A stretch of DNA of 64,000 bases, from NCBI GenBank assembly GCA_949752735.1, contig OX457037.1, positions 70,339,829-70,403,828 of the forward strand, read 5' to 3'. Position numbers and translations under genes: made by a program. Shown here one piece after another: positions 44,611-55,794 of the stretch (positions within the stretch are counted from its first letter, which is position 1; each line of letters begins with the position of its first letter). The notes below the pieces were generated by a model. The model worked only from the letters and a program-made list of their open reading frames with translations, had not been told where the DNA came from and did not search any database. The DNA comes from Lumbricus terrestris. Lineage: Eukaryota; Annelida; Clitellata; Crassiclitellata; Lumbricidae.

Positions 44611-45058
44611 GCGCTCCAGATGAAAAATATGCTTCTTTGGTATCCGGTCAAAACCGCGCACACAAATCCGCGCACATTAAACCGCGCATATCAAAACCGC
44701 GCGCATACAAACCGCGCACGATCATAACCGAGCATTGATAGACGCAGGCAATTAATCGCTCTTGTTATGGTTACAAGAACATCAATTTACTTGCTCATCA
44801 CCAAGCATTTTAATGCTGTAAGTCGCAACTAAATAATTTCTTCTTACTTCCATGTTGAATGCAAATGTTTAATGCTTTGATTCAGGCCAGGATTAAACCC
44901 TCGAAGGCCCGCCGCCATATCTACCGGGTAGATCAGCTAGTTCAGTATATTGCAGTGTGAGAATAGTCGTCAAAAAAATACGGCGTGCTAGACTTTGATC
45001 CATGTAAAGTTGACTATTTTGTCTGCATTTTGGGAGAACAACGACAATAGCAACAACT

Positions 45059-45063
<5 letters not shown>

Positions 45064-45098
<35 letters not shown>

Positions 45099-45119
45099 CA
45101 ACAACAATAATAATAATAA
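45064..45119 (+). repeat. (CAG)n(CAA)n(TAA)n microsatellite
   Basis: Compound trinucleotide run, about nine CAG then several CAA and TAA units. Confidence 0.95.
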
Positions 45120-45744
45120 ATTAGTTTTTTGAGAAACTACTATAAAAACGTAGAAATGCTACATGAGACCTGAAACTTTTTAGATAGGATCATAGGCATA
45201 CAAGTTGTGCAGAGGAACTTGGATGTGAACCAGAGGTAATGCTCAGTATAGACAACAAATAATGGACGGTAAGATTGCTGAGACAAACAAATAGCAGGAA
45301 AGCCCCAATATTAATGATCCGCAGCGCATACCTTTATATAGGCCTACGTAGGCCTACATGATCTGATTGACCCAGGAGAGCGCGCCATCTTTTTGCACCA
45401 TATACATGTACAGCTGCAGGTGTTTCTTACGGCTTGCTCATCGTCATCACAAACGCCGACATTTCCGGTATCGGAATTTTTACGCATTCATGTTGAGAAA
45501 CCAAACTGAAGAAGGCTCAGCTTTTAACCATCTCGACAACTTACATTTTATTATAGGCCTACCCTTAGCGATGACAGCAGACGCCTAGCATATTCAGAGT
45601 TTCTCGTGTATTAAATCCTCTGTAGACTTGTGCACTCGGGTCGTGGACATCAACAGCACCGTAATAGAAGCCCTACGCTTGGTTCTCCGTGTAAACTGAT
45701 CTAGACTTCCACTCTGACACACTATGCGGCATTATATATTACTA

Positions 45745-46000
45745 GCTGGGGTACCCGACGTTTCCCGGGAAATTTAGGATTCCACCCGCTCCGGCCACAA
45801 CCCCCACCACACCATACCCACCATACCCACCACACTCCACCACACTCCGACTCCACCGGTACGCCACCCGAGAAATTTAATTATTTTTGGGAAAATTTCC
45901 TCGTCCCAGCCTAACCCACCTCCACCTCCACCCAACCCTCCCACCTCCACCCCACCCACTCCATCCACTCCACCCCGCCCCAACCCACCACGCCTCTGCG
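45745..46000 (+). mobile_element. GGTACCCGG-head retroelement-like repeat, copy 4 (3' truncated)
   Basis: CTAGCTGGGGTACCCGACG head, one cassette (CCACCGGTACGCCACCCGAG), C-rich body and then loss of similarity near 46000. Nested in the hAT at 44883-46745. Confidence 0.75.
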
Positions 46001-46764
46001 TTGGCTGTACGACTTTCAGCGATACTTCAATGTAACCTCTTCAGGATCGACCCTCCCTGATGCCAAATGAGTCACCGTGGCATGTCATCCATAAGTCTAA
46101 TGCGGCGTTCTAGTTATACGAAATTGGGTGAGAAGTTCTGAGGCACTGACAAGTGACAATTTACAGTTCAGTCTTCCCTCTCTGCGTCCACCCTCAATTG
46201 AGAATTTGAGATGACCGTGATCCACGCATCAATGTAGTCTAATAGCATTCACCTACGACATAATAATTATAGATTGCCTTTGTAAGACTGTTCCAAAGAT
46301 AACATTATACCCCTTGCGCATAAATGGGCAGACCAATAACAGAGTTTAATGTTTGAATTAGCTCAACCGAATCTCTATGGCAATATCTTTGTCTCCGTCT
46401 GTCTGTTCGTCTTCATGTAGCCTATGTCTGACTCTTCTTAAAATGCCGATCTCTCGCACTCTGTCCGCCTGTCTGTAACTCTGGCCTATCCCTTTTAAAA
46501 GTAGGTCAAATGGAATACCGACGAAATCATAAATCAGAGCTGGCACAAACATAACGGACAACATAAATAAAAAAATTGTTCGCCCAAAGAAGAATACAAT
46601 GACCAATGGACGCAAATTTACGCACTGTCCTTGAATAAATTGGAAAAAGGTAGCCTACAATTAAAAAAATTGCAGACGCGAGGGCCCTCTGACGGCGGGG
46701 GCCCGCCGCCATGGCAGACATGGCATACTGGTTGGTCCGGCCCTGCTTTGATTGCTGTAAAATA

Positions 46765-47260
46765 AGTGTTTGCCTAACTGGAAGTTGGATTGGCGAAACT
46801 ATTTCGTTGCGCAAGTAGAAGCTGGATTTTTGGAATTACTCTTCTCGTAAATGGTAGCTGGATGAAACTAAGTCTTTGCTTCAATAGAAGCTGGATTGAG
46901 GGAATACTTTCAACCTTTATCGAAATGGGTTTGACTAGAAATATTCATCCATGAATAACTGGAATGATCCAAAAGCTCTTGATTAAACAGAAGTTGGATA
47001 GATGATAATGATTTTTCCATACATAGGAAAGTGTTCATGAAGAGGTTCTTGATTAAATAGGACATGGATTGAGACAAATAATTGTTATTTAATTAGTACT
47101 TGGATTGGCGAAAATTATATATCCTTAAATAAAAGTGGGATGATGAAGAGAATCTTAATCAAATAAGAGTTGGATTGAGAGAAGTTATTCTGATTGAGCC
47201 TAAATGGAAGATTGATGAAAAAGTAATTGTTGCTCCAATGGAAGCTGGATTGATGAAAAT
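46765..47260 (+). repeat. GAAGCTGGATTGATGAAAA cluster in element B
   Basis: About nine degenerate units spaced 40-60 bp, such as AACTGGAAGTTGGATTGGCG, AGTAGAAGCTGGAT and ATGGAAGCTGGATTGATG. Confidence 0.85.
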
Positions 47261-47440
47261 AATTAATTCTACTGATAATATCGAACTTCAAAAGATGCGT
47301 GGTTACGATCGTGCGCGGTTATGATCGCGCACAGTTTTGATATGCGCGGTTTTGATAGTAAACCGCTTCCTTTGAGTATCTTCTCAGGCACGAGTAAGTG
47401 GGTAAACCCACAGAGCTTTATCTATTTCGTGGCAAAACGT

Positions 47441-48296
47441 GCCCCTAGAACTACATAGTTCTATGTCCACTTTTTGCGAAACTGAGAAAAACGAATTTTA
47501 AGATTTGGTGACGAAAATGTTTTTCCTTGTTTCATTGATGGCGATTAAATTTACATTTTCGGACAACACTGTTTTTTCATAGTATGATCATAATATTTAT
47601 TTTGATCATAATTTAAATTAAATATGAGTAATTTATATATAAATATGGCAGGGGTGACAATTTTTGGACATAGAGCAGTATAGCAATAGTAATGGACACA
47701 CAAAAACTATACGATTGGGTACTATGTCCACTAGCAACTCTGTTACGCAACAATTTTGAAGCCACGTCGTACTGTCATATTTCCGTTTGGCTTGAACTTT
47801 TTCACAGAATACTATTATATTTCTTAAAAGCTATCGTTTTAACCTTAGATTCGCACTGCCGGTTAAAACAATCGTCTACATTTCGGTTTTTTTGCAAGTT
47901 GCCTAAGCGTCACCATTACTTAAATCAACAACACGTGACCCTGTTTGGGTCACGTGTTCTAATCTCTCACTGCTATTGGCCATGGACATAACGCTGTATA
48001 GAAATATTTCACACATCCATAAATCGCTGCTATTTTTGAGGACATAGCCCATGTCACCTAACAACCACGTGACACAAATTACACTTTCTATTGGTTGTGG
48101 ACATGTGCCTCTATAGACTTGAAAAACCTTCCAAATTTATGGACATAGAACTATTTTGAACTGGCATATGAGCTTTACAAAGCGTTTCCAGTTAAGCTAG
48201 ACGGCTGAGGACATAGCCCATGTCACCGCCATAACGGATATAGCGTTAGGTTGATTTTTCAAAAAAGTGGACATAGAACTATATAATTCTAAGGGC
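47441..48296. mobile_element. MITE with TAGTTCTATGTCCACTTTTT ends
   Basis: The left end GCCCCTAGAACTACATAGTT and the inverted right end GCCCTTAGAATTATATAGTT both lead to CTATGTCCACTTTTT. Inside, ACATAGCCCATGTCACC occurs twice and a hairpin, AACACGTGACCC / GGGTCACGTGTT, lies at 47930-47959. No convincing target duplication. Confidence 0.75.
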
Positions 48297-48460
48297 GCGA
48301 AAACTATAGTTACTGTAGCTGCTTCAATATATTCAGTTTCTGTTACTTTTGTGGAACGGGAAGATGATTCATCTAATTGAGTCTGTTGGAGTGTGTAGCG
48401 TATTAATGAGCTGTTAGCATATCTCTCAAACTAGTTTGCCTTTGTTAATTATTAATTACT

Positions 48461-48763
48461 AGCTGGGGTACCCGGCGTTGCCGGGGAAATTTAGGATTCG
48501 ATCCGCTACGGCCACAACCCACCCTACCACACTTCGACCTCTACCGGTACGCGACCCGAGAAATTTGGGTTTCACGAAAATTTCCACCCCCATCCACCCC
48601 TCCACCCCCAACCCCTCCCACTCCCATCCCACCCCACTCCATCCACCCCATCACCCCAAGCCCTCCCACCCCCATCCCACCACAACCCCCATCCACCCCA
48701 ACCCCTCGCACCCCCACCCTACCCCCACTCCATCCCCCTCCATTCCAACCCCCACTCCCGCAC
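48461..48763 (+). mobile_element. GGTACCCGG-head retroelement-like repeat, copy 5 (truncated)
   Basis: CTAGCTGGGGTACCCGGCG head, one cassette (CTCTACCGGTACGCGACCC) and C-rich body; ends abruptly at minisatellite transposon sequence at 48764. Confidence 0.78.
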
Positions 48764-49561
48764 TGCAATAGCAGCATTTTAAGCTGTCATCTAAGTAAAA
48801 ATTGCTGTAGGGCCTAGGCTACTACATGTATTTTAGTGCTGTTAACAGTGGTCTAAACTTCAATGAATGTACTAAAATTATATAAAAAAAATATTTTTCT
48901 GAGTTTCCACGTTTATTATGGTACCATTTCAAGATGTCAACTTTGCTAAATAACTCTATTACTTCAGTGCTGATAAAAAGAGTGATTTCAGATTTCAACA
49001 AAGCCTAACAGGGGAAGGTGTTACTGTTTGGGCAGGGGGATGTGCCTCCTCCCCAACATATAATTTTTTTATATCCACACTGCAGTGGTATCATTTTAGG
49101 CTGTCACTTTATCAAAATTTATCATGATTTCATTGCTGAAAGACATTCCTATATTCAATGTATTCAATGGCCCCTCTCCCATTGTTTAATTTCTTCCATA
49201 CTGTAGTGGTAGGCTTCTAAGCTGTCATTTTAATAAAAATTGCTCATTTTCAGCGCTGATAGTCATGGATTTAGTTTAACATTTCAGAGTGTTACCTCAC
49301 AATTACTTAAAAATTTTGGATTTGCACAGTGCACCGTGACTTTTAAAGCTGTATAACTCATGGTTTTTAGTGGACAGAGACGTGAGATAAGATTTCAATA
49401 AATGCCCCTCCCATCGTTTAAGAATTAAAAAAATTTACACACACTGTAATGGCAGCATTTTAGGTTGTCGACTGTGATCCTAACAAAATTGTTCATTATG
49501 TGGATAACACTGCAGAAATTTATAATAATATTCATGAAATATTTATGATATATTGGGGATA
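48764..49561 (+). mobile_element. older copy of the minisatellite transposon, left part
   Basis: Degenerate ~87-90 bp units recognisable from CACTGCAATAGCAGCATTTT, CACTGTAATGGCAGCATTTT and AAGCTGTCAT. The sequence resumes at 51545 after the insertion described at 49566-51542. Confidence 0.65.
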
Positions 49562-49565
49562 TAAG

Positions 49566-51542
49566 TGTTGACACGCCACAAATGGCGATACATGTGATTG
49601 ATAACTTTTCGGGTAACTAACGGGAGTAACCATGACTCTCGTTAGGTAACATTTTTCCTTGGAAGAGACCTATACGGAAAACCAATTAGGACTTTCAAGC
49701 CAGTTCATACAGTGTTGCCGGTAGAATAAAGCCTGCCACACGGTGTGCTGCTTATAACATGGAGTAGTACCGACTATTCCATGCGTACTGTGATTCGTCG
49801 CAGTGATTTCTGGTTGTGTTCGTCTGTCTCGACAGAGGTGGCATTGGCCATAGGAATACGATTTTTGTCGATCCTGGTTCATAGCTGAAGTTACGCTTTC
49901 GGTTGCGAGAACTTTCGGTGACGATCTGTAAGAGTGTTTCCTTGTCATCGATCTCACGGGGTTTAAGCTTCCGGCTGTGGGCGACGGCTCAGGGAAGGGT
50001 ACGGTATTCGCGATACGCCTAGTGGGTGATCGCAGTATCCTGTGACGGATTCGGTCACTAAGTTTTCAGTCAGGGTACACAAGCCTGTGTCGACGGTTCT
50101 GGAGCACAGGGTTGGGCTCCTATCTGCAACGAACGTACCAGGTCGTATTCACGATCCTGCCGTGTGGCCGATCGTTGTGAGCTTTTTAGCGTAACGTGAA
50201 GTTACGGGGTTTCTTGTTGGAGACGTTTCGACTCCAGGTGTTCGCATGAGACCGATGTGTCGGTGAGATACGTTCAGAGAAAATATACCCGCGAGTCAGT
50301 ACACGTAAACTGTTCGGCACTGGGTTGCCGACAGTTGAGTCTCGTGGTGCTCCTCGGTTACTGCAAGGGCGACAGTAATAAATTGATTTGTCGGGTCATC
50401 AGGTTTTTCGGGTTTGTCAGTTAAACGGTTGATATTTTGTTGCTCTCCTCGGGTAGAGGATCGTTTGTGGACTTAGAGTCTTAGCAAGCTAGGAGCGTGG
50501 GAAGCAGAGTAAAACTTGAGCGATAAGACCAAGTTTCATTTTAGGGACTTTACGCTGAGGTCCGTAATTGCTGAGAGTAAGGGCGAACGGCACCGGTAGA
50601 CGGTCCTACAAGTAATAAGCCTCTTCGGAGACGGGGTTACCCGTTACCTGTCCCCCAAACCGCCAGGTCTTTTATTTTTTCCCGCCATCTGGGAAAAAGA
50701 ACAGCATCAACCGATCCGCTCTTCCGAGCGGCCGAGAAGATCAAGTCTCGGGCAAGTGACGGTTTCCGTTGACAGTTTCACGGGTGAAGCGAGCACTCAA
50801 GGCGCTCGCCGCGTACTTTGTGGACGGGAAAGTAGCAGGAGTTTTGGCCGCTGTTTGCATCGATCGCTCCCGGGCTTCAGACTCAGATTGACTCTGCCCG
50901 CTAGTGTGTCCGAAGCGTTGGTCATCTCTCCGTGTGGTTCATCGGTGACGAGATGGGAAAAGGGTCGTGGCGCACCCTCGGGTTAGGCCCGTTGGAATGG
51001 CTTTGGTTCAGGGCACCGTGGACGCCGGTAATTGGAACATGTACAGTAGTCCCCGCTGGTGGCGACGGTTCGAGGGCTGCCATATGCAGCGTAGTGCGCA
51101 AGGGTAATGACAAGTCGGGCAAGGAGACGAAGGCCGCAGCCGCGAAGTGTGGCGCTCGGCGAGGCAGTTTTGCCGGTGGGACAACGGACACTGTGTTGAG
51201 AGTCGGCCATCTTCTTACTCAGGACGTCGCCTATTCGGTGACAGCGGACGGGGCAGACAGTGGGTCTGACAATACCGAACTGCACACCCGGTCGCAGGCG
51301 TCAGTGTCAGGGTCCTCTTCGACCGTCGGTGACGGCAGTGACGGCGCACACGCAGCACACAATGACTCGGGAGACTCAGGCGATCCTGGTAAGACGGAGT
51401 ACCTCCCGGGTGCTGGGCAGCCGAAGGCTCTCGTTGGTGCAGGGGCCACCGAGAGAGGACAATCCGGTCTGACAGAGGCGCTTCCAAGTGACAGCAGAAG
51501 GGAAGTGTCACAAGCGTTGTCTGTTGGGGCCCGGACGCCACA
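49566..51542 (+). mobile_element. possible LTR-type insertion (TGT...ACA, 1977 bp)
   Basis: Higher-GC sequence sharply bounded inside the AT-rich older transposon. It begins TGTTGACACGCC, ends GGACGCCACA, and TAAG directly repeats at 49562-49565 and 51543-51546, as for an LTR retroelement or a long solo LTR. An AATAAA lies near 50380. I cannot find a second LTR, primer site or pol domain, so the class is inferred from ends only. Confidence 0.45.
50953..51542 (+). CDS. Gag-like or unknown acidic ORF in the 49566-51542 insertion
   Basis: First ATG at 50953 opens about 197 codons inside the insertion, and the frame runs on to 51675 in flanking sequence. The N-terminal part is hydrophobic/Trp-bearing (GPLEWLWFRAPWTP). 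The middle is basic (KGNDKSGKETKAAAAK). The rest is Ser/Asp/Gly/Ala-rich and low complexity (DGADSGSDNTELHTRSQAS). No zinc knuckle, protease or RT motif is visible. An N-terminal Gag fragment or leader protein of an LTR element would fit the position, but low-complexity GC-rich sequence can stay open by chance. Confidence 0.3.
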
Positions 51543-51544
51543 TA

Positions 51545-51830
51545 AGCATCTTCGTCTCCTTACCACAAACTTTGAGGGTTTAAAACTTCAGACTGTTGCC
51601 TCACAATTATTTATGTCTCTCCCCTATCGCCCTACATATCCGCCCATGAACAATAAAATTATAATTATACAGTAGGAAATAAGACCATAGTATAATATGG
51701 CACTTTATGCAATACAATATAATAAACAGCAACTTAAAATATTATCATTTTGTCAAATTTTCTGGAGAAAATTTTCATTTTTGGGCGCTTTCTCCGCTAG
51801 AAATATCTAGACCAAACAAAGCAGAATAAC
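51545..51830 (+). mobile_element. older copy of the minisatellite transposon, right part
   Basis: The tail words CAGCAACTTAAAATATTATC, TTTGTCAAATTTTCTGG and the G/C run region correspond to 58095-58145 of the complete element. Confidence 0.6.
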
Positions 51831-52279
51831 TATATATTATTATAATACTAATTTGATGGAAAACAATTCTTAACTAGGCCTTAATAAAATAGCACACACG
51901 GTACTATCAATTAAAAAACGAACCTTTTGCGACCTATCAATAATATTATTAAGTAGTAGCATAATTATCAATAAATTGGTGAGACTGCAATGTAAAGGCG
52001 CAGAAGTATCTCTAACGCTTTTAATAAGAATTATTCATCATTAGGCAAATTCTCGAGACCCAGACAAACTCAGGTAGACCAGCTAAACACTGAAATCTTG
52101 TGCTTTGTGAACCATTAATTTGACTAAGATTATAATACAGAGAATGAAGGAACTTGCTTGATTGTAGAATCTGAAAGACTGAAAGACCGAAATACCACCT
52201 ACCCCACTCCCACCATCACCCACCGAAAAAAACTCATTGGATTTGGAAAAATTGCGTTGGTCACCTTTTTAGCCCTGGG
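51831..52279. other. no recognisable gene
   Basis: AT-rich spacer with no recognised feature. Confidence 0.45.
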
Positions 52280-52443
52280 GTGCTCAAGCACACCCCAGCA
52301 CCCCCCCCGGTTGTGCCACTGGGTGTCTATATTCCACATCATTTACGAAAGCACTTGGTTGCTACTACACGGAAGAATCCGAAGCTTCAAGACAGTTTTC
52401 CGAGCGTCAAACATTGGTCTGAAGAAGAATTCATCTGTCGAGT
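52280..52443 (+). CDS. possible exon of an unrecognised protein
   Basis: The frame reading PLGVYIPHHLRKHLVATTRK then PKLQDSFPSVKHWSEEEFIC has a protein-like composition unlike the surrounding repeats and ends near CGA|GTGAAG, a usable donor. No start, acceptor or family is certain. It could be chance. Confidence 0.25.
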
Positions 52444-52860
52444 GAAGATAAGGATACGATAAAAATTATTAAATAATCAACGCGAAATAAGTAATTAGGA
52501 AACTGCATAATTGTATGTCTTTGTGATAATATATTCGATTACATTTTTCATTAACAATCTGGTTTCTGGTTAGTCAGGCTATTTAAATGTCCAGTAATTC
52601 TTCATACCCGCTAAATAAGGCCTAAAAGTCTTTACTTTCGGCAGAGAGGAACACGTATTGCGGGATGCTTTTAACAACGCTTCAATAAAAGTTATTATAT
52701 GCAAAATCGATTTTTACACAACTTGGCAACTTTCAATTGTTCACGGTGCACAGATAGTGGAATACAGGACCAGGCGTCGTAGTTTGTTTCTGCACTTGCT
52801 AAAGCGCACCTTCAAGCTCTCTACTCAGAGTCTCTGAAGGGGCTCGATAGCACGTGCTCA
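52444..52860. other. no recognisable gene
   Basis: Spacer before the microsatellite. Nothing recognised. Confidence 0.45.
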
Positions 52861-53098
52861 TACATACAAACATACATAATGCACAAATACATACATACAT
52901 ACATACATGCATACATACATACATACATACATACATACATGCATACATACATACATACATACATACATACATACATACATACATACATACATACATACAT
53001 ACATACATACACACACATACATACATACATACATACATACAATGTCATACATACATACATACATACATACATACATACATACATACATACATACATAC
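52861..53098 (+). repeat. (CATA)n microsatellite
   Basis: CATA units with a few CATG, CACA and AATG variants; ends directly at LINE sequence. Confidence 0.97.
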
Positions 53099-54292
53099 GC
53101 TCTTTGATGTTTCCTTCGCCTTTGATATGGTTGACCATCAGATCCTGTTACAGCGTCTTCAACTTTCTTATGGCCTATCTGGAACCCCCTCTTAACTGGT
53201 TCAAATCTTACCTTTCAGATCGTTCTCAGATGGTTGTCCTTGGTGATTCCTGAACGACCTGGACTAAAGTTAGCTTTGGAGTCCCACAGGGCTCAGTCCT
53301 TGGCCCAATCTTATATCTACTTTATACTGCTGACATTCCTTCTTTATTTGATAAACACTTGGCCACTGGCCACCTGTATGCTGACGATGTCTAGACCTTC
53401 GTACATGTTCCTCCTGCTGACCACGTAGCTCTTGTGAAACTGATTGACTCCTTGTCACATGATCTCCACTCTTGGATGTCGGCCAACCGACTTTGCCTTA
53501 ATCCCACTAAGATGCAACTGATCTGGTTTGGTACTAAACTTAAACTTAACTTCCCTCTCTTGTCCTCAATGTACTCTGACTTTACATTTTCATCTAGTGT
53601 CCGTGATTTGGGCGTGACTCTTGATAACACCCTTTCGTTCTCTGATCACCTCTCACAGTTGACACGTTAATGTTATTATCACCTGAGGCATATGAGAGCC
53701 ATCAAAAGATCTGTTTCCTCTTCTGTATTTAAAACTATTGTTCATGATTTTATTTGCTGTCGAATTGACTACTGCAACTCACTGTTTGCTGGGCTTCCCG
53801 AAGTTCGCTTATCCGCCCTTTAGTCAATTATGAATTCGGCAGCCAGACCCATTGCTCGTCTACCTCGCTACTCCCACATTTCTACCTACATGACTGATAT
53901 TCTTCACTGGCTTCCTGTTGCCTTTCGTATCCAATTCAAGGTACTGCTCTTAGTTTCAAAAACTCAAACTGGACAAGCTCCTAAATACCTTTGTGACCTG
54001 ATGCATAAACCCCCTCTGCAGTCTCTTCCCGCCCTCTCCGGTCTGCTGATCGACTAGATCTCTTGGTTCCAAGGGCAAGGACTGCCATGGCCCAACACCG
54101 TGCCTTTTCCATTGTAGGCCCTTCTATGTGGAATGACCTCCCTCCCACTATCCGTAGTAAGATCTTATCGGGGGTATCATCTTCAGCTCTTCGCTACTTG
54201 AAGTCTTTTTTATTTCCTCGGCGCTGTCACGCTGAGAGCGCCTCTGAATAGCTAGTCTGTAAGAGGCGCTTTATAAATGCTCATATACAATA
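53099..54292 (+). pseudogene. L2-like LINE, 5'-truncated reverse transcriptase
   Basis: Plus-strand frames give, in order, [44 protein letters not shown] (RT block B), YADDV (catalytic block C, then TAG), DLHSWMSANRLCLNPTKMQL, VRDLGVTLDNTLSFSDHLSQ and DILHWLPVAFRIQFKVLLLV. This is the usual L2/CR1-group layout. Several frame changes and stops make it a pseudogene. No endonuclease domain is present, so the copy is 5'-truncated. The 3' end GAGCGCCTCTGAATAG ... GGCGCTTTATAAATG leads to ACAATACAAT and a new CATA repeat; it resembles the SINE 3' end at 23190-23260. Confidence 0.88.
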
Positions 54293-54299
54293 CAATGCA

Positions 54300-54350
54300 A
54301 TACAATACATACATACATACATACATACATACATACATACATACATACAT
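54300..54350 (+). repeat. (CATA)n tail after the LINE
   Basis: About a dozen CATA units continuous with the ACAATACAAT tail of the LINE. The microsatellite may have grown from the LINE tail. Confidence 0.92.
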
Positions 54351-54397
54351 TAGAGAATGCAGTCATACGCATCTAATGTTGAATACCAATCTCTTTG

Positions 54398-54626
54398 GAT
54401 TCAGTGAACGTCTTTGCTCCCTAAGGAGACTATAAAGACTTAGACGAGAAAACAGCAAAGGCTTTAGGCCTATTATAATCAATGTTTCCCAACTCTAGAA
54501 CCTGGGCACCAGACGTTGCTGTCTGGCCTGGCCCTTCTGTTGAGGCGTTTCGTCTGGATAATATTAGCGCAACTTTTTCTGAGAAAGATCTGAGGAAAGC
54601 TGCTAGTTATCACAACTGGCATAGGA
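54398..54626 (+). pseudogene. decayed exon of the duplicated unrecognised gene, copy 2
   Basis: Homologous to 30690-30914. The C-terminal part is open here (AFRLDNISATFSEKDLRKAA then SYHNWHRS) to the donor A|GTATGA at 54627, while the upstream FAP-stop-GDYKDLDEKTA segment has a stop and frame changes. Between them the two copies share the exon boundary and phase. Confidence 0.55.
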
Positions 54627-54744
54627 GTATGACTTTTTCTTTACTTAAAGCCCGAGTTTAAAAGCTTTTGATGTTAATGTGATTAAAAAACATACGCATT
54701 TCCTCCATGCCGATGTGTAGTTTCACGTGGTTCTGCCATTGCAG

Positions 54745-54857
54745 GTCAAATGTCAGTCTTGACGAATCCACAACACAGCGTACGCGCGACTGCTCGCAGA
54801 GTAGATAGCTTATTGGTATCGCGACTGCTAAACAGTATTGCTTCTACACAATGTTAG
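54745..54857 (+). pseudogene. last exon of the duplicated gene, copy 2
   Basis: Acceptor GCCATTGCAG (54735-54744), phase-1 frame reading QMSVLTNPQHSVRATARRVD, then SLLVSRLLNSIASTQC and TAG at 54855. It is longer than copy 1 and open throughout, so this exon could still be coding even though the previous exon is damaged. Confidence 0.5.
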
Positions 54858-55385
54858 TTAATTAGCGTGTAAACGGTGGCATTGCCAACGTCAATAGGGC
54901 CTAATATCAGTAGCAGATATAAGTCGACTCTTTCAATGTAACGAAGTTACGAAACGTATTTTTAAATTGTGTATGGCGAACTCAATATTAACGTTATTGC
55001 ATTGATTATGACGTCATTGGTCAATTCGTAGCTTTCTTATTTTCAGCAAGAAGAGGCGTATAAAAAGACGACGTCGAATTAAAACGACTGACCAGTAATA
55101 ATCTTTATTAAGCGCAATCTATTATACATGGAGTGCCATTCCCAAGCCTGGGTAAAAGAGGCGGGTAACGCTAATGATTTTCTCGATCACAATGTTGTTA
55201 AACTGAAATTACCACCAACTAACAGGCGACCCTGCTTAACGGTCTAGGAGGAGGAATGGTAGCGCATTGAATAAGACGCTTCGGTCGAGAGCGAGAGGTA
55301 GCCTAATGAGTTCTCGCCCCGTACGTCGGACATACTTTGTAGGCTGCTATTAGCGCCACGTTTTCACTATTGCAGGCTGCCAGTA
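54858..55385. repeat. 3' flank of the segmental duplication, copy 2
   Basis: Collinear with 31125-31650 (TAGCTTATTGG, GACGACGTCGAATTAA, CTTTGTAGGCTGCTAT words). No gene is seen. Confidence 0.75.
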
Positions 55386-55496
55386 GTGGAGAAATACAGC
55401 TACCACATCCATTTTTTGGCGGGTATGGGTACGAATAAATGGGCCAAGGTCAAGGTCAAAGGTCAAGATCACATTAATCAGGGTATATTAATTCAT

Positions 55497-55794
55497 CATC
55501 ATCATCATCAAAATCCATGGGCCAAATACCCGTAGGTGTCCGACGCCACTCTCTGTCTGAGTCTGTCTCGCGTCATGCTGCCCAGCTTCAACCGGTCCGG
55601 TCAGCAGGTCCAATACCATTAACATCTTGGAGCAGCTCGACCACCTTGTCTGATTGAAGAGAGTATTGGGAGAGAGGCACGAAGGACAACCTGGGTCAAT
55701 GCCCGTATGTGTCCCACGCTCTCTCCCCCGACTCTCTTCACTGGTCTGTCCTGACCGGCCTGTGCATGTCATCTCCACATCATGACACCTTGAA
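55497..55794 (-). mobile_element. interspersed retroposon-like repeat, copy 2, 3' part
   Basis: Minus orientation, ending at the left in a (GAT)n tail (55498-55511). The rest of the same repeat continues at 58432-58617 after the DNA transposon. Similarity to 23575-23935 is continuous across the two parts. Confidence 0.85.

Larger units (their letters stand above)
44883..46745. mobile_element. hAT element (1863 bp) nested in element B
   Basis: Termini CAGGCCAGGATT and (inverted) CAGGGCCGGACC are imperfect relatives and both lead to GCCCGCCGCCAT words. CTTTGATT is duplicated exactly at 44875-44882 and 46746-46753, the 8 bp expected for hAT. No transposase frame is recognisable inside; the interior holds a further retroelement and microsatellites. 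Confidence 0.82.
44639..47364. mobile_element. tandem-TIR element B (CAAAACCGCGCAC type, 2726 bp, nested)
   Basis: Left end GGTATCCGGTCAAAACCGCG equals the inverted right end of element A; right end CGCGGTTTTGATAGTAAACC equals A's inverted left end, so B is the opposite orientation. Flanks GCTTCTTT and GCTTCCTTT look like a target duplication with one base lost. The element contains GAAGCTGGATTGATG words at 46765-47260 and is split by a hAT insertion at 44883-46745. Confidence 0.83.

Noticed and set aside
46358..46615. Hydrophobic 85-codon minus-strand frame resembling a membrane protein
   Set aside because: It lies inside a hAT element with no recognisable relative, start context or splice signals; AT-rich sequence alone can produce it.
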